In this document: one piece after another, positions 30,331-38,763 of the stretch | Numbering within the stretch: the stretch's first letter is position 1 | How the letters are laid out: the number at the start of each line of letters is the position of its first letter | Translations under genes and position numbers: made by a program | Notes under the pieces: generated by a model | Databases searched by the model: none | Told to the model about the DNA's origin: nothing | Seen by the model: only the letters and a program-made list of their open reading frames with translations | From: Metabacillus sp. KUDC1714 | Lineage (GTDB): Bacteria > Bacillota > Bacilli > Bacillales > Bacillaceae | Direction of reading: 5' to 3' | NCBI RefSeq assembly: GCF_014217835.1 | Contig: NZ_CP055263.1 | Span: 5,645,501-5,709,500 of the forward strand | Length of the DNA stretch: 64,000 nucleotides

Positions 30331-31809
30331 TTATAATATAATCGCTATTAAACCACCGGAGCCTTCATTAATAATTCTCTCCAATGTTTCTTTTAGTTTA
30401 TATCGAGCATTTTCAGGCATTAACGATAATTTCGCTTGAATTCCTTCACGGACAATGGAACTTAAGCTACGTCCAAAAATATCAGAATTCCATATTGATA
30501 ATGGATTATCCTCAAAGTCTTGCATTAAATAGCGTACTAATTCTTCCGATTGCTTTTCAGTTCCAATGATTGGAGCAAATTCAGACTCTACGTCAACTTT
30601 GATCATATGAATAGATGGTGCAACAGCCTTAAGACGAACACCAAATCTTGATCCTTGTCTAATGATTTCAGGCTCATCAAGACTCATGTCACTCAAAGCA
30701 GGTGCTGCAATACCATATCCAGTTTGTTTTACCATCTTTAAAGCATCTGCAACTTGATCGTATTCAGCTTTAGCATAAGCAAAGTCCTGCATTAACTGTA
30801 GCAAATGATCTTTACCACGAATTTCTACTCCTACAACCTCTTTCAAAATTTGATCATATAAATCATTTGGAGCATATAAATCAATCTCAGCAATCCCTTG
30901 CCCCATCTCAATACCAGCTAAGCTTGCTTTGTTAATAAAATCATATTCACTAAATTGTCCGACAACTCGATCTACATCTCTAAGTCTTTTAATATCTTTT
31001 ACTGTATCTTTTACAGCTTCCTGATAGCTCTCACGTAGCCAGTGATCTTCTCTTAAGACCATTACCCAACTTGGTAAGTTTACATTTACTTCCAACACAG
31101 GGAATTCGTATAAAGATTCTCTTAAGACACTCATAACATCTGATTCCCTCATGCTTTCAACACTCATTGCTAGCACTGGAATATCATATTTTTCATTTAA
31201 TTGCTTGCGAAGGGCTTCCGTTTCAGGATGATGAGGGCGGACCGTATTAATAATCATAATAAACGGTTTCCCCACTTCTTTTAATTCTTCAATTACTCTT
31301 GATTCAGCTTCTAAGTAATCCTGGCGTGGTATATCTCCAATCGAACCATCAGTTGTAATCACACAACCAAGTGTAGAGTGCTCTTGAATAACCTTACGTG
31401 TTCCAATTTCTGCCGCTTCATGAAATGGTATTGGCTCTTCATACCAAGGAGTATTAATCATGCGAGGACCGTTTTCATCCTCATAACCTTTAGCGCCAGG
31501 AACAGTGTAACCTACACAGTCTACTAATCTAATATTGACATCAAGTCCCTCATCCACATGAATAGAAACTGCTTGATTCGGGACAAATTTCGGCTCAGTT
31601 GTCATAATTGTCTTACCAGCTGCACTTTGTGGTAATTCATCTTGAGCTCTAGCTTTGTCAGATTCATTGTCAATGTTAGGTAGTACGACTAATTCCATAA
31701 ATTTCTTTATAAAAGTAGATTTACCTGTTCTTACTGCACCAACCACTCCTAAATATATATCGCCACCAGTTCGTTCAGCGATATCCTTGAAAATATCTAC
31801 TTTTTCCAA
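30331..31809 (-). CDS. spoIVA: stage IV sporulation protein A
   Basis: ATPase that polymerises irreversibly on the forespore surface and forms the basement layer of the spore coat. The protein is 492 residues. The N-terminal NTPase has Walker A GAVRTGKST (24-32) and a TTEPKFVPN / VDCVGYTVPGA region. The extreme C-terminus (ERIINEGSGGLIAIIL) matches the hydrophobic end needed for SpoVM anchoring. In B. subtilis transcription is by sigma-E; no sigma-E box is claimed here. Single-gene unit with its own terminator. Confidence 0.98.
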   Translation of the reverse strand: MEKVDIFKDIAERTGGDIYLGVVGAVRTGKSTFIKKFMELVVLPNIDNESDKARAQDELPQSAAGKTIMTTEPKFVPNQAVSIHVDEGLDVNIRLVDCVGYTVPGAKGYEDENGPRMINTPWYEEPIPFHEAAEIGTRKVIQEHSTLGCVITTDGSIGDIPRQDYLEAESRVIEELKEVGKPFIMIINTVRPHHPETEALRKQLNEKYDIPVLAMSVESMRESDVMSVLRESLYEFPVLEVNVNLPSWVMVLREDHWLRESYQEAVKDTVKDIKRLRDVDRVVGQFSEYDFINKASLAGIEMGQGIAEIDLYAPNDLYDQILKEVVGVEIRGKDHLLQLMQDFAYAKAEYDQVADALKMVKQTGYGIAAPALSDMSLDEPEIIRQGSRFGVRLKAVAPSIHMIKVDVESEFAPIIGTEKQSEELVRYLMQDFEDNPLSIWNSDIFGRSLSSIVREGIQAKLSLMPENARYKLKETLERIINEGSGGLIAIIL

Positions 31810-31967
31810 GTGATCCCCTCCCGATCATACAATATTGGGATAAAGCTTATCCGTCTTCTTATAGGACATTATATATGTATGACGTTGTCCTATTTATTTA
31901 TGCCTTTGCCCGCAATTTTTTTTCCAAATATCGATTTTTTTATTAATAACCCCTCAAAAGTGAAAAA

Positions 31968-32012
31968 GAAAACCCTTCTTTTAGAGTTTATTCTTTAAAG
32001 AAGGGTTCATGA
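31968..32012. terminator. terminator after yphF
   Basis: AACCCTTCTTT (31971-31981) pairs with AAAGAAGGGTT (31997-32007). Reading leftwards the run is TTTCTTTTTCAC. A T-run also exists on the other strand. Confidence 0.75.
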
Positions 32013-32043
32013 CTTTTTTATAAAGTTTTTTAAAAACAAAGTG

Positions 32044-32766
32044 TTATTCTTTCGCTTCAACAAATACAGGTTCGCCTTTTTCATTTATTCTATAGGGCAA
32101 AGAATACGCAGGAACAAAATAGGTATCCTTCACTAACAGATCCCGAATATCATCCCCCGGCTTGTAAGAATGTTCTTTTTCTTGCAATGCTTTAAATAAA
32201 TCAATACGATAGTCTACATAAACCTTTGCGTTTTTATCGATAACTAAAGGTAAATTCTCCCCCGAAAACGGACTTTCAACGAATGGATCTTCGTCATATC
32301 CAAGTTTCTCATAATCTAATGTGTAGATATCATTTGTTATAAGATCTTTAAATGGTGGATAACCATTTGATTGACGATAGACATCTAACCTAACAGTTAG
32401 TTCATGTATTGTCTCAGCAATACGTAAATCAATTAATTTCACTGTTGGGTTTTCTTCCACATCTACAAGTGTATATAAATAGATTCCACCACTTTCGTAC
32501 GCGGTTCCTGGTGGTTCTGCCATATATTTAGGAGATAACGCTGAAAAATCTATTGGATATTTTTGATAAATCGGTGTTGTCATATCCCTCGTCTTTATAG
32601 GAAGTAGTCCTCCCGATTCTTCCTGAAATCGATCTACAGAATTTTGGACTGCAGCAATTTGGTCTTCATAGGGTATTGTATTTTTCTGTAGCTTTTCTTC
32701 TGGATAGAGACAACCAGATAAAAGGAAACAGCCAAAAAAACAAGCCATAATCTTAATAAATTTCAT
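32044..32766 (-). CDS. yphF: lipoprotein YphF
   Basis: Predicted lipoprotein of 240 residues: MKFIKIMACFFGCFLLSGC with the lipobox LSGC giving a lipidated Cys at about residue 19, then an extracytoplasmic domain rich in acidic residues. It corresponds by position to YphF beside yphE in B. subtilis. Function is unknown to me. The ATG at 32766 (GGAAG 9 nt upstream) is preferred to a TTG two codons earlier. Confidence 0.82.
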   Translation of the reverse strand: MKFIKIMACFFGCFLLSGCLYPEEKLQKNTIPYEDQIAAVQNSVDRFQEESGGLLPIKTRDMTTPIYQKYPIDFSALSPKYMAEPPGTAYESGGIYLYTLVDVEENPTVKLIDLRIAETIHELTVRLDVYRQSNGYPPFKDLITNDIYTLDYEKLGYDEDPFVESPFSGENLPLVIDKNAKVYVDYRIDLFKALQEKEHSYKPGDDIRDLLVKDTYFVPAYSLPYRINEKGEPVFVEAKE

Positions 32767-32792
32767 CCGCAATAACTTCCTTTTACATTTAA

Positions 32793-32993
32793 TTATTCGG
32801 TAACAGGTCCGCTGAATACGACAAACAAAATGATAATCCCTGCTAGAATCATAAAAATATAGGCTAATATTGTAAAGATTACTTTTAATAACCCCTTTAA
32901 TTTAAAGCGACTTAGATAAATAAACAATATTGCAATAAACATAAACCCCATCGATGCAAATGATATCCACATTTTCATAAGGGCTGCACTCAT
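32793..32993 (-). CDS. yphE: DUF2768 small membrane protein YphE
   Basis: Two-helix membrane protein of 66 residues (hydrophobic 8-26 and 36-62, with a basic RFKLKG connection). It matches the YphE family in size and place next to yphF. The ribosome site GGAGGAG precedes the ATG. Role unknown. Confidence 0.8.
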   Translation of the reverse strand: MSAALMKMWISFASMGFMFIAILFIYLSRFKLKGLLKVIFTILAYIFMILAGIIILFVVFSGPVTE

Positions 32994-33820
32994 AAACAGA
33001 CTCCTCCTTTAAAAACAAAACGCAAAAGCCTTGGTCATTCTCGGGCAAACAAATTAGATATTCATGAATAAAAGCTGTATTTACATACATTTCGATATAG
33101 CTAGACGCTTGCAGATGCAAGCACTTATCCACAGCACTTGAAATTTATCATTACCTAAGCTTTATGAAAAGCGTATCCGCCTTGTTCATTATGTATTAAA
33201 ATTTTAAGACCTACTATTTATAATAACTAAAAGTTAATTCCATGGTCGATTATAATATACTTTACAGGGCTTGTCCAAAGCTTGTCCTTTTTATGTTAAT
33301 CCTTGTTTAGATACAATAAAAAACTGAAGTAAAGAGGGGACGAACTTTACTTCAGCAATTTATACGACTAAACAGTACCCATCAATAAGAACAACTCTTA
33401 TTTGACTTCGTTGCATTCTATGCGGATATAAATGATTTTGCATCCTCTAATGCCTAGATATGCCGTGTAAACTTTACAAGTCAGGTTTTATTGGTCAGGC
33501 TACCCAAGAAATCAGATCAAACATGTCATATTAATCCGCATTATTAACATGCAGCTTTCATACCTTATAGGATATATTGTTCCTATTTTTTTAATTCTTC
33601 GTATTATATGCTAGGTATGATGTGTTTGTCACCTATTAACAGAAGGAAATGGGTAAGTAACTAGGCTATTTTATTTGAATGGCTTCCCGATTTAGAAAAT
33701 AGACTAGTTCTATTAATAATGCAGCTCCATTTGGGCTTGCTGTATTGATTAGTCATTCTAATAGTACATGTAATTCAACTATAGAAAGTGTGACTGAAGT
33801 AAATATATATTCGATTTGAA
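32994..33820. other. 827-bp region without a gene between yphE and gpsA
   Basis: In B. subtilis gpsA and yphE are close together, but here there is a long gap. It holds a strong terminator-like hairpin (33321-33356), a small GCTTGC/GCAAGC hairpin (33107-33122) and mixed AT-rich sequence. At 33711-33819 a short stop-free plus-strand stretch reads NNAAPFGLAVLISH but has no start or ribosome site. CTGAAGTAAA from the hairpin arm recurs at about 33793. Possibly decayed gene remnants or an untranslated RNA. Confidence 0.45.
33317..33356 (-). terminator. strong hairpin about 470 bp past gpsA
   Basis: CTGAAGTAAAG (33324-33334) pairs perfectly with CTTTACTTCAG (33345-33355), loop 10 nt, and leftwards is followed by TTTTTTATTG. 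Confidence 0.75.
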
Positions 33821-34852
33821 TTATCGATTTTCCATTATGTTCACAAGATCTTCCATTTCATGTGTTTTTACACGTGCCATTAAAGAATCAACCGCTACTT
33901 TTGGCGATTGTCCATTAAATAATACCTCGTATAAAGCCTCAGTTATTGGCATTTTCACATCATATTTATGAGCAAGCTGGTAGGCAGCTTTTGTTGTCCG
34001 TACTCCTTCAACTACCATTCCCATATTTTCTAATACTTCTTCTAGCTTTTGACCTTTCCCAAGCAGATTACCTGCTCTCCAGTTCCTAGAATGCACGCTT
34101 GTACACGTAACAATTAAATCTCCAATTCCAGTTAAACCTGAAAAAGTTAATGGGTTCCCCCCCATCTTGCTACCTAACCGTGCAATTTCAGCAAGTCCAC
34201 GGGTAATAAGAGCAGCTTTTGCATTATCACCATAACCTAGACCATCTGTAATACCAGCAGCCAAAGCGATAATATTTTTCAATGCTCCACCGATTTCTAC
34301 ACCAATAACATCAGGATTGGTATAGACGCGGAAATGTTGATTAATAAACAAATCTTGTATGTATTCAGCAGCTACCATATTTTTAGATGAAGATGTTACT
34401 GTTGTAATATGTCTTTGACTAACCTCTTCTGCATGGCTTGGACCAGATAGGACAACAACATCCTTTAGTAAGTGACTTGGCATCTCAGCTTCAATTATTT
34501 CTGATATACGTAAGAGTGTATCAGGTTCAATCCCTTTGCTAACATGAACAATTGTAATTGCTTCTTTAATCACCTTCGTAATTTCATTCAAAACACCACG
34601 AATTGCTTTTGTAGGCACAGCAAGTACAATAGTTTTTGAACCTACCAAGCTTTCCTCTAAGTTTGAAAATCCCTCAATTTTAGCTGGCAATTCAACTCCT
34701 GGAAGGTATTTATCATTTTTTTTCGTTTTATTAATATTATTAATTAATTCTGGACGATGGCCCCATAACTTAACATTGTGACCGTTATCTGCAAGGACAA
34801 TCGCTAAAGCCGTACCCCAACTCCCAGCACCTAACACTGTAATTTGTTCCAT
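33821..34852 (-). CDS. gpsA: glycerol-3-phosphate dehydrogenase [NAD(P)+]
   Basis: Makes sn-glycerol-3-phosphate from DHAP for phospholipid synthesis. The protein is 343 residues. GAGSWGTALA (8-17) is the nucleotide loop; the catalytic lysine lies in GGALKNIIALAAGI, and GLAEIARLG and SGLTGIGDLIVT complete the signature. It is 93 bp downstream of der. Confidence 0.97.
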   Translation of the reverse strand: MEQITVLGAGSWGTALAIVLADNGHNVKLWGHRPELINNINKTKKNDKYLPGVELPAKIEGFSNLEESLVGSKTIVLAVPTKAIRGVLNEITKVIKEAITIVHVSKGIEPDTLLRISEIIEAEMPSHLLKDVVVLSGPSHAEEVSQRHITTVTSSSKNMVAAEYIQDLFINQHFRVYTNPDVIGVEIGGALKNIIALAAGITDGLGYGDNAKAALITRGLAEIARLGSKMGGNPLTFSGLTGIGDLIVTCTSVHSRNWRAGNLLGKGQKLEEVLENMGMVVEGVRTTKAAYQLAHKYDVKMPITEALYEVLFNGQSPKVAVDSLMARVKTHEMEDLVNIMENR

Positions 34853-34945
34853 TTTGTCACGCCCCTTTTCTTTAAGAAATGAGACTAACCCCCATTAATA
34901 TAGAGTTAGCCTTATTACACAATAGCAAATCATTTAAATTCAGGA

Positions 34946-36256
34946 CTACTTTCTTTCTCGGGTAAAGATTTTTATAGGAGTACCCTCAAATTCAAAAGCT
35001 GCTCTTATTCGATTTTCTAAAAATCGTTCATAAGAAAAATGCATGAGTTCTGGATCATTAACAAAAACAACAAATGTAGGTGGCTTGACTGCAACCTGTG
35101 ACGTATAGAATATTTTTAATCGTTTCCCTTTATGTGTTGGAGTTGGATTCATAGCGACAGCATCCATGACGACATCGTTTAAGACGTTTGTTTGAACTCT
35201 TCTAGAGTGATTTTCACTTGCTAAGATTATATTAGGCATTAATGTGTGAATACGTTTCTTTGTCATTGCTGACAAGAAAACGATCGGAGCATAGTCTAAG
35301 AATTTAAAATGTTCACGAATATTTTCTTCAAATTCCTTCATTGTTCGTTCGTCTTTTTCAACTGCATCCCATTTATTCACAACTATTACAACAGCTTTCC
35401 CAGCATCATGAGCATAACCTGCTATATGCTTGTCCTGTTCAATAATTCCTTCTTCACCATCTATAACAACTAAAATAACATCAGAACGATCAATTGCCTT
35501 TAATGCACGAAGAACACTGTATTTTTCTGTTGTTTCATATACTTTTCCTTTTTTTCTCATACCAGCTGTGTCAATAATAACAAACTCTTGACCTTCATAT
35601 TTATATACTGTATCAATTGCATCACGAGTTGTACCCGCAATATCACTTACAATGACACGCTCTTCACCTAATATTGCATTTACAAGTGATGATTTGCCCA
35701 CATTCGGTCTACCAATTAATGAAAACTTAATTGTTGTGTCATCATAGTCTTCTGCGCCTATATTTTTGAAATGTTTCGCCACTTCATCTAATAAATCACC
35801 TAATCCTAATCCATGAGAACCTGAAATCGGATATGGTTCTCCGAATCCTAGAGAATAAAAGTCATAAATATTTGCTCTCATTTCAGGGTTGTCCACCTTG
35901 TTAACAGCAAGTACAACAGGTTTATTTGAACGATAGAGAATTTTGGCTACCTCTTCATCTGCAGCAGTTACACCCTCACGTACATTTGTTAAGAAAATGA
36001 TGACATCTGCTTCTTCAATTGCAATTTCAGCTTGTTGACGAATTTGTGATAAAAACGGTTCATCTCCGATATCTATTCCACCTGTATCGATGATATTAAA
36101 TTGATTATTAAGCCATTCTCCAGAGTTATAGATTCGATCTCTTGTCACTCCAGGAATATCCTCTACAATCGAAACTCGTTCTCCTACAATTCGGTTAAAA
36201 ATTGTAGATTTTCCTACATTAGGCCGTCCTACGATTGCAACAACTGGTTTTGCCAT
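34946..36256 (-). CDS. der: GTPase Der (EngA)
   Basis: Double GTPase for 50S ribosome assembly. The 436-residue protein has G1 motifs GRPNVGKST (10-18) and, in the second domain, [13 protein letters not shown] and DTAGM G3 motifs; NKVD and NKWD G4 motifs; and a C-terminal KH-like domain ([12 protein letters not shown]...[12 protein letters not shown]). yphC in B. subtilis. Immediately upstream of gpsA. Confidence 0.98.
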   Translation of the reverse strand: MAKPVVAIVGRPNVGKSTIFNRIVGERVSIVEDIPGVTRDRIYNSGEWLNNQFNIIDTGGIDIGDEPFLSQIRQQAEIAIEEADVIIFLTNVREGVTAADEEVAKILYRSNKPVVLAVNKVDNPEMRANIYDFYSLGFGEPYPISGSHGLGLGDLLDEVAKHFKNIGAEDYDDTTIKFSLIGRPNVGKSSLVNAILGEERVIVSDIAGTTRDAIDTVYKYEGQEFVIIDTAGMRKKGKVYETTEKYSVLRALKAIDRSDVILVVIDGEEGIIEQDKHIAGYAHDAGKAVVIVVNKWDAVEKDERTMKEFEENIREHFKFLDYAPIVFLSAMTKKRIHTLMPNIILASENHSRRVQTNVLNDVVMDAVAMNPTPTHKGKRLKIFYTSQVAVKPPTFVVFVNDPELMHFSYERFLENRIRAAFEFEGTPIKIFTRERK

Positions 36257-36580
36257 GTCTTACACCCTTCCTATTCTACATTCCATTATTATGTTTCCAC
36301 ATTTAATTGTGAATTTCCTAAAGAGAAGAAGTCTCAACTCACCTACATATAAGATGAGAAGCTGTACATTCAACAGTCTATGAAAAGTTAAAAATGTTCT
36401 ATATCTAATTTCATAACATTAAAAGTATTTTAATACGACTGGGTAAACTTACAAAAGCACCAGCGCACTACATCACACCTAATATGTAAAAACTAATTTC
36501 CCTCTACAAAAGAAACCCTTCTATTTAAACAAGAAGGGCTTAACTTTTATATATTAGCAAACAATTCACAAATACTCAAC
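36257..36580. other. intergenic region upstream of der
   Basis: 324 bp that should contain the der promoter. The only clear structure is the terminator of the upstream YIEGIA operon at 36510-36540. No gene seen. Confidence 0.4.
36508..36540 (-). terminator. terminator after the yphA-YIEGIA operon
   Basis: CCCTTCT (36516-36522) pairs with AGAAGGG (36532-36538) with a 9-nt loop; leftwards run TTTCTTTTG. Confidence 0.65.
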
Positions 36581-36772
36581 TTAGTGTTTCACAATAATAT
36601 ACAAATCTTCCCCAATTCCATGTGCTATTCCATCTAATATTGCTTCAAGATTTTTGGCATAAAAATGCATTTCCTCTTGAGTTTTGCAAATGAAAATTGC
36701 AGTACCACCAGCAGCTTTCGTTTCATCAGTTGTAATGATAGCCAGTATATATTTTTCAAGTACACTACTCAT
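36581..36772 (-). CDS. capping complex subunit for YIEGIA
   Basis: Small protein of 63 residues (SVLEKYILAIITTDE, GGTAIFICK, IGEDLYIIVKH). It resembles the small partner that is annotated next to YIEGIA proteins in spore formers. Its ATG overlaps the YIEGIA stop (ATGA), with GGAGG upstream, so the two are translated together. The exact biochemical role is not known to me; the name rests on the family pairing. Confidence 0.8.
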   Translation of the reverse strand: MSSVLEKYILAIITTDETKAAGGTAIFICKTQEEMHFYAKNLEAILDGIAHGIGEDLYIIVKH

Positions 36773-37662
36773 TTTTTTCCTCCATGTCGGTTTGCCTTCG
36801 CTTCAGATGGCATTCTAATAGCATTTTCAAGTGTTGGACAATCTCCAATTACTTGAATTGCTTTTTCAATATCACGTTCTTGAGGAAGTACAAACACACC
36901 TAGTCGACCATCATCAAGATCTCTTTTTGCCAACGGAACCAAAGATGGTTCTCCTGAATCACGAACAACCCCTAATGCAGTCGATACATCATGAAGTATC
37001 GCTTGACGTTGTCCTAAATTAGCAATTGTTGTTTTTGAGTTGTCATTTTTAGGCGTGAGAACAAAACCTAGACCATACTTTAAAATGGCCTTTTGTTTAT
37101 CAGGAATCCCTATATTCATTATATAAATATCATCAACATATAATCCTGCTCCTTCAAAATGAAGATCTGCTGTTTTGATATTTACTATATCCTTTATTCT
37201 ACTTCCAGCCATAAGCTTTCTACAAATAAAAAAACAAATAGCCCCAACAATTAATGCAGTATAAATATTTACTGTTAAATAGGCAAATGTAGTAAGCAAT
37301 GATGTAAATATAACCAAATAATTTCTACTTTCAAACGCAATTGCAATTCCTTCAATATATGTACTCCCCCGCGGAACAAGTTCAAAACCATCCAAAACGG
37401 TTAACGTGTTCCTCTCCATATTACGAACATCACGAAATTGTGATGCTGCCAATGTAAGAAAGGTAATCGCGGTAAAATCCTCTTCCATAATCGATGGAAC
37501 TGCAACTGTACCTAAACCAGCTGCAATAAACCCGAGCGCAATATGAATTATTTTCCCATGTAAGTAAGTAGGATATTGCCTATAATCTGTTCTAAGCATA
37601 TGGAGACGAGTTAGAACTCCAACTATCACACCAAAAAGTACTGGCAACGTGTATTCATTCAT
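36769..37662 (-). CDS. YIEGIA family membrane protein
   Basis: Protein of 297 residues containing the diagnostic YIEGIA string within RGSTYIEGIAIAFE (about 98-111). Hydrophobic segments are near the N-terminus (YTLPVLFGVIVGVLTRL, GKIIHIALGFIAAGLG) and in the centre (LVIFTSLLTTFAYL, ALIVGAICFFICR). The C-terminal 130 residues are soluble. The family is confined to endospore formers. The place between yphA and der is that of yphB in B. subtilis (from memory), which is why equivalence is likely. The ATG at 37662 lies 1 bp from the yphA stop. Confidence 0.82.
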   Translation of the reverse strand: MNEYTLPVLFGVIVGVLTRLHMLRTDYRQYPTYLHGKIIHIALGFIAAGLGTVAVPSIMEEDFTAITFLTLAASQFRDVRNMERNTLTVLDGFELVPRGSTYIEGIAIAFESRNYLVIFTSLLTTFAYLTVNIYTALIVGAICFFICRKLMAGSRIKDIVNIKTADLHFEGAGLYVDDIYIMNIGIPDKQKAILKYGLGFVLTPKNDNSKTTIANLGQRQAILHDVSTALGVVRDSGEPSLVPLAKRDLDDGRLGVFVLPQERDIEKAIQVIGDCPTLENAIRMPSEAKANRHGGKK

Positions 37663-37663
37663 A

Positions 37664-38263
37664 TCATCCTTGTTTCTCCTTTGCCGGTTTTTGTAACGTT
37701 TGTTCAATAAAGACAATAAATTGTTGAGATATTGTGCAAATATAAATAATTAAGCACCCAATGACTATCATATCTAAAAAGGCAGCAGTCCCAATTGTTA
37801 AGCCTTTATGAAACTTCCCTAAAATAAACCAATATAAAAATTCGCCTTGACATACTGAAATAATGTAAAGAGCATACTTTTGTACAGTTTGTTTCCCTAG
37901 ATAGATAGCTAACAAACTGACAGCTACACTTACGATTAATCGATAATCGAACAAAAACCAAACTGGATCATAAATTCGAAATAGTAAAATACCTGCATAA
38001 GCAAACATTAATGTTAATGTTGTCATATAAAAGGACACTATTCTTTGTTTTTTATGTTTAACAGCAAGGTAATATCCTAAAAGCAAAAATAATAGCAGCG
38101 AAACCCTGACATAAAAATCTCCAATAATCATATAAAATTCACTAATAATGATGTTAAGCATTATGAAAATTGCTAATTTTATTCTCGCTTTTCCTTTTTT
38201 CATAAAAAAAGTTGTAACAACCCAAGCTAACCACATAAGCCAATAAAAAAATATTCCTTCCAC
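37664..38263 (-). CDS. yphA: membrane protein YphA
   Basis: Polytopic membrane protein of 199 residues (about six helices) starting MEGIFFYWLMWLAWVVTTFFMKKG. I place the start at GTG (38263), six nt after GGAGGG; the resulting length equals that recalled for B. subtilis YphA. First gene of the yphA-YIEGIA-capping subunit transcript. Role unknown, sporulation-linked by context. Confidence 0.82.
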   Translation of the reverse strand: MEGIFFYWLMWLAWVVTTFFMKKGKARIKLAIFIMLNIIISEFYMIIGDFYVRVSLLLFLLLGYYLAVKHKKQRIVSFYMTTLTLMFAYAGILLFRIYDPVWFLFDYRLIVSVAVSLLAIYLGKQTVQKYALYIISVCQGEFLYWFILGKFHKGLTIGTAAFLDMIVIGCLIIYICTISQQFIVFIEQTLQKPAKEKQG

Positions 38264-38394
38264 TCTCATCCCTCCTACTATTCCCATTATGTCTTTTTCC
38301 AATTACCTTTAATCGAAAAATTAACAAAAAATAGCACTAATGAATAAAAGAAAACAGACAAAAAATAATAGTACACATGATTGGAGGTTTTAAA

Positions 38395-38529
38395 ATGGGA
38401 AAAGATCGTCAAGAAAAAAAGCTTAGAAAAAGCGGAAGAGTAGAATCTGATCGTGATCAATCACTTAACTACCCTGGGGCTACAACATTAGAAGGTCCTG
38501 AATCCGCTAGAAACAGAAATAAAAAATAA
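38395..38529 (+). CDS. ypzI: small conserved protein YpzI
   Basis: A 44-codon gene with a clear GGAGG ribosome site: MGKDRQEKKLRKSGRVESDR..., ending in ARNRNKK. Highly charged, no membrane segment. It fits the YpzI family (about 44 residues) of Bacillus, and is divergent from yphA with a 131-bp shared upstream region. Function unknown. Confidence 0.85.
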   Translation: MGKDRQEKKLRKSGRVESDRDQSLNYPGATTLEGPESARNRNKK

Positions 38530-38596
38530 TTAGAAGTTGTTTTGCCTGGTCCTATATTATTGTCCTTTACGAAGAGTTTACAGGTCACTGATAAGA

Positions 38597-38720
38597 ACAA
38601 AAGCGCAAGCGCCTTGAACAGCATCGGGCAATTAAGACGCTCATGAATTGAAGGTGTTTTTAACCTTCAATTCTTGAGTGGCTTAGACCCAAGAGGGGCT
38701 AGGCGCTGGAACTGGATGCC
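38597..38720 (+). repeat. dispersed Bacillus-type intergenic repeat, copy A
   Basis: The element starts AAAAGCGCAAGCGCC and ends GGGGCTAGGCGCTGGAACTG GATG (spaced for clarity). Its core is an 11-bp perfect hairpin, GAATTGAAGGT / ACCTTCAATTC, around 38644-38673. The ends can pair through AGCGCC/GGCGCT. A second element with the same ends lies at 44713-44914 in the other orientation. Confidence 0.7.
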
Positions 38721-38763
38721 AATCTCTTAGCAACAGTAATTGAATTTTATAATTTCCTGAATA

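Noticed and set aside
32902..33132. 76-codon minus-strand frame overlapping yphE
   Set aside because: Overlaps yphE in another frame with no ribosome site; yphE itself is well supported.
33711..33819. Stop-free plus-strand fragment NNAAPFGLAVLISH
   Set aside because: Too short, stop codon just upstream, no start; kept only as a note on the gap.
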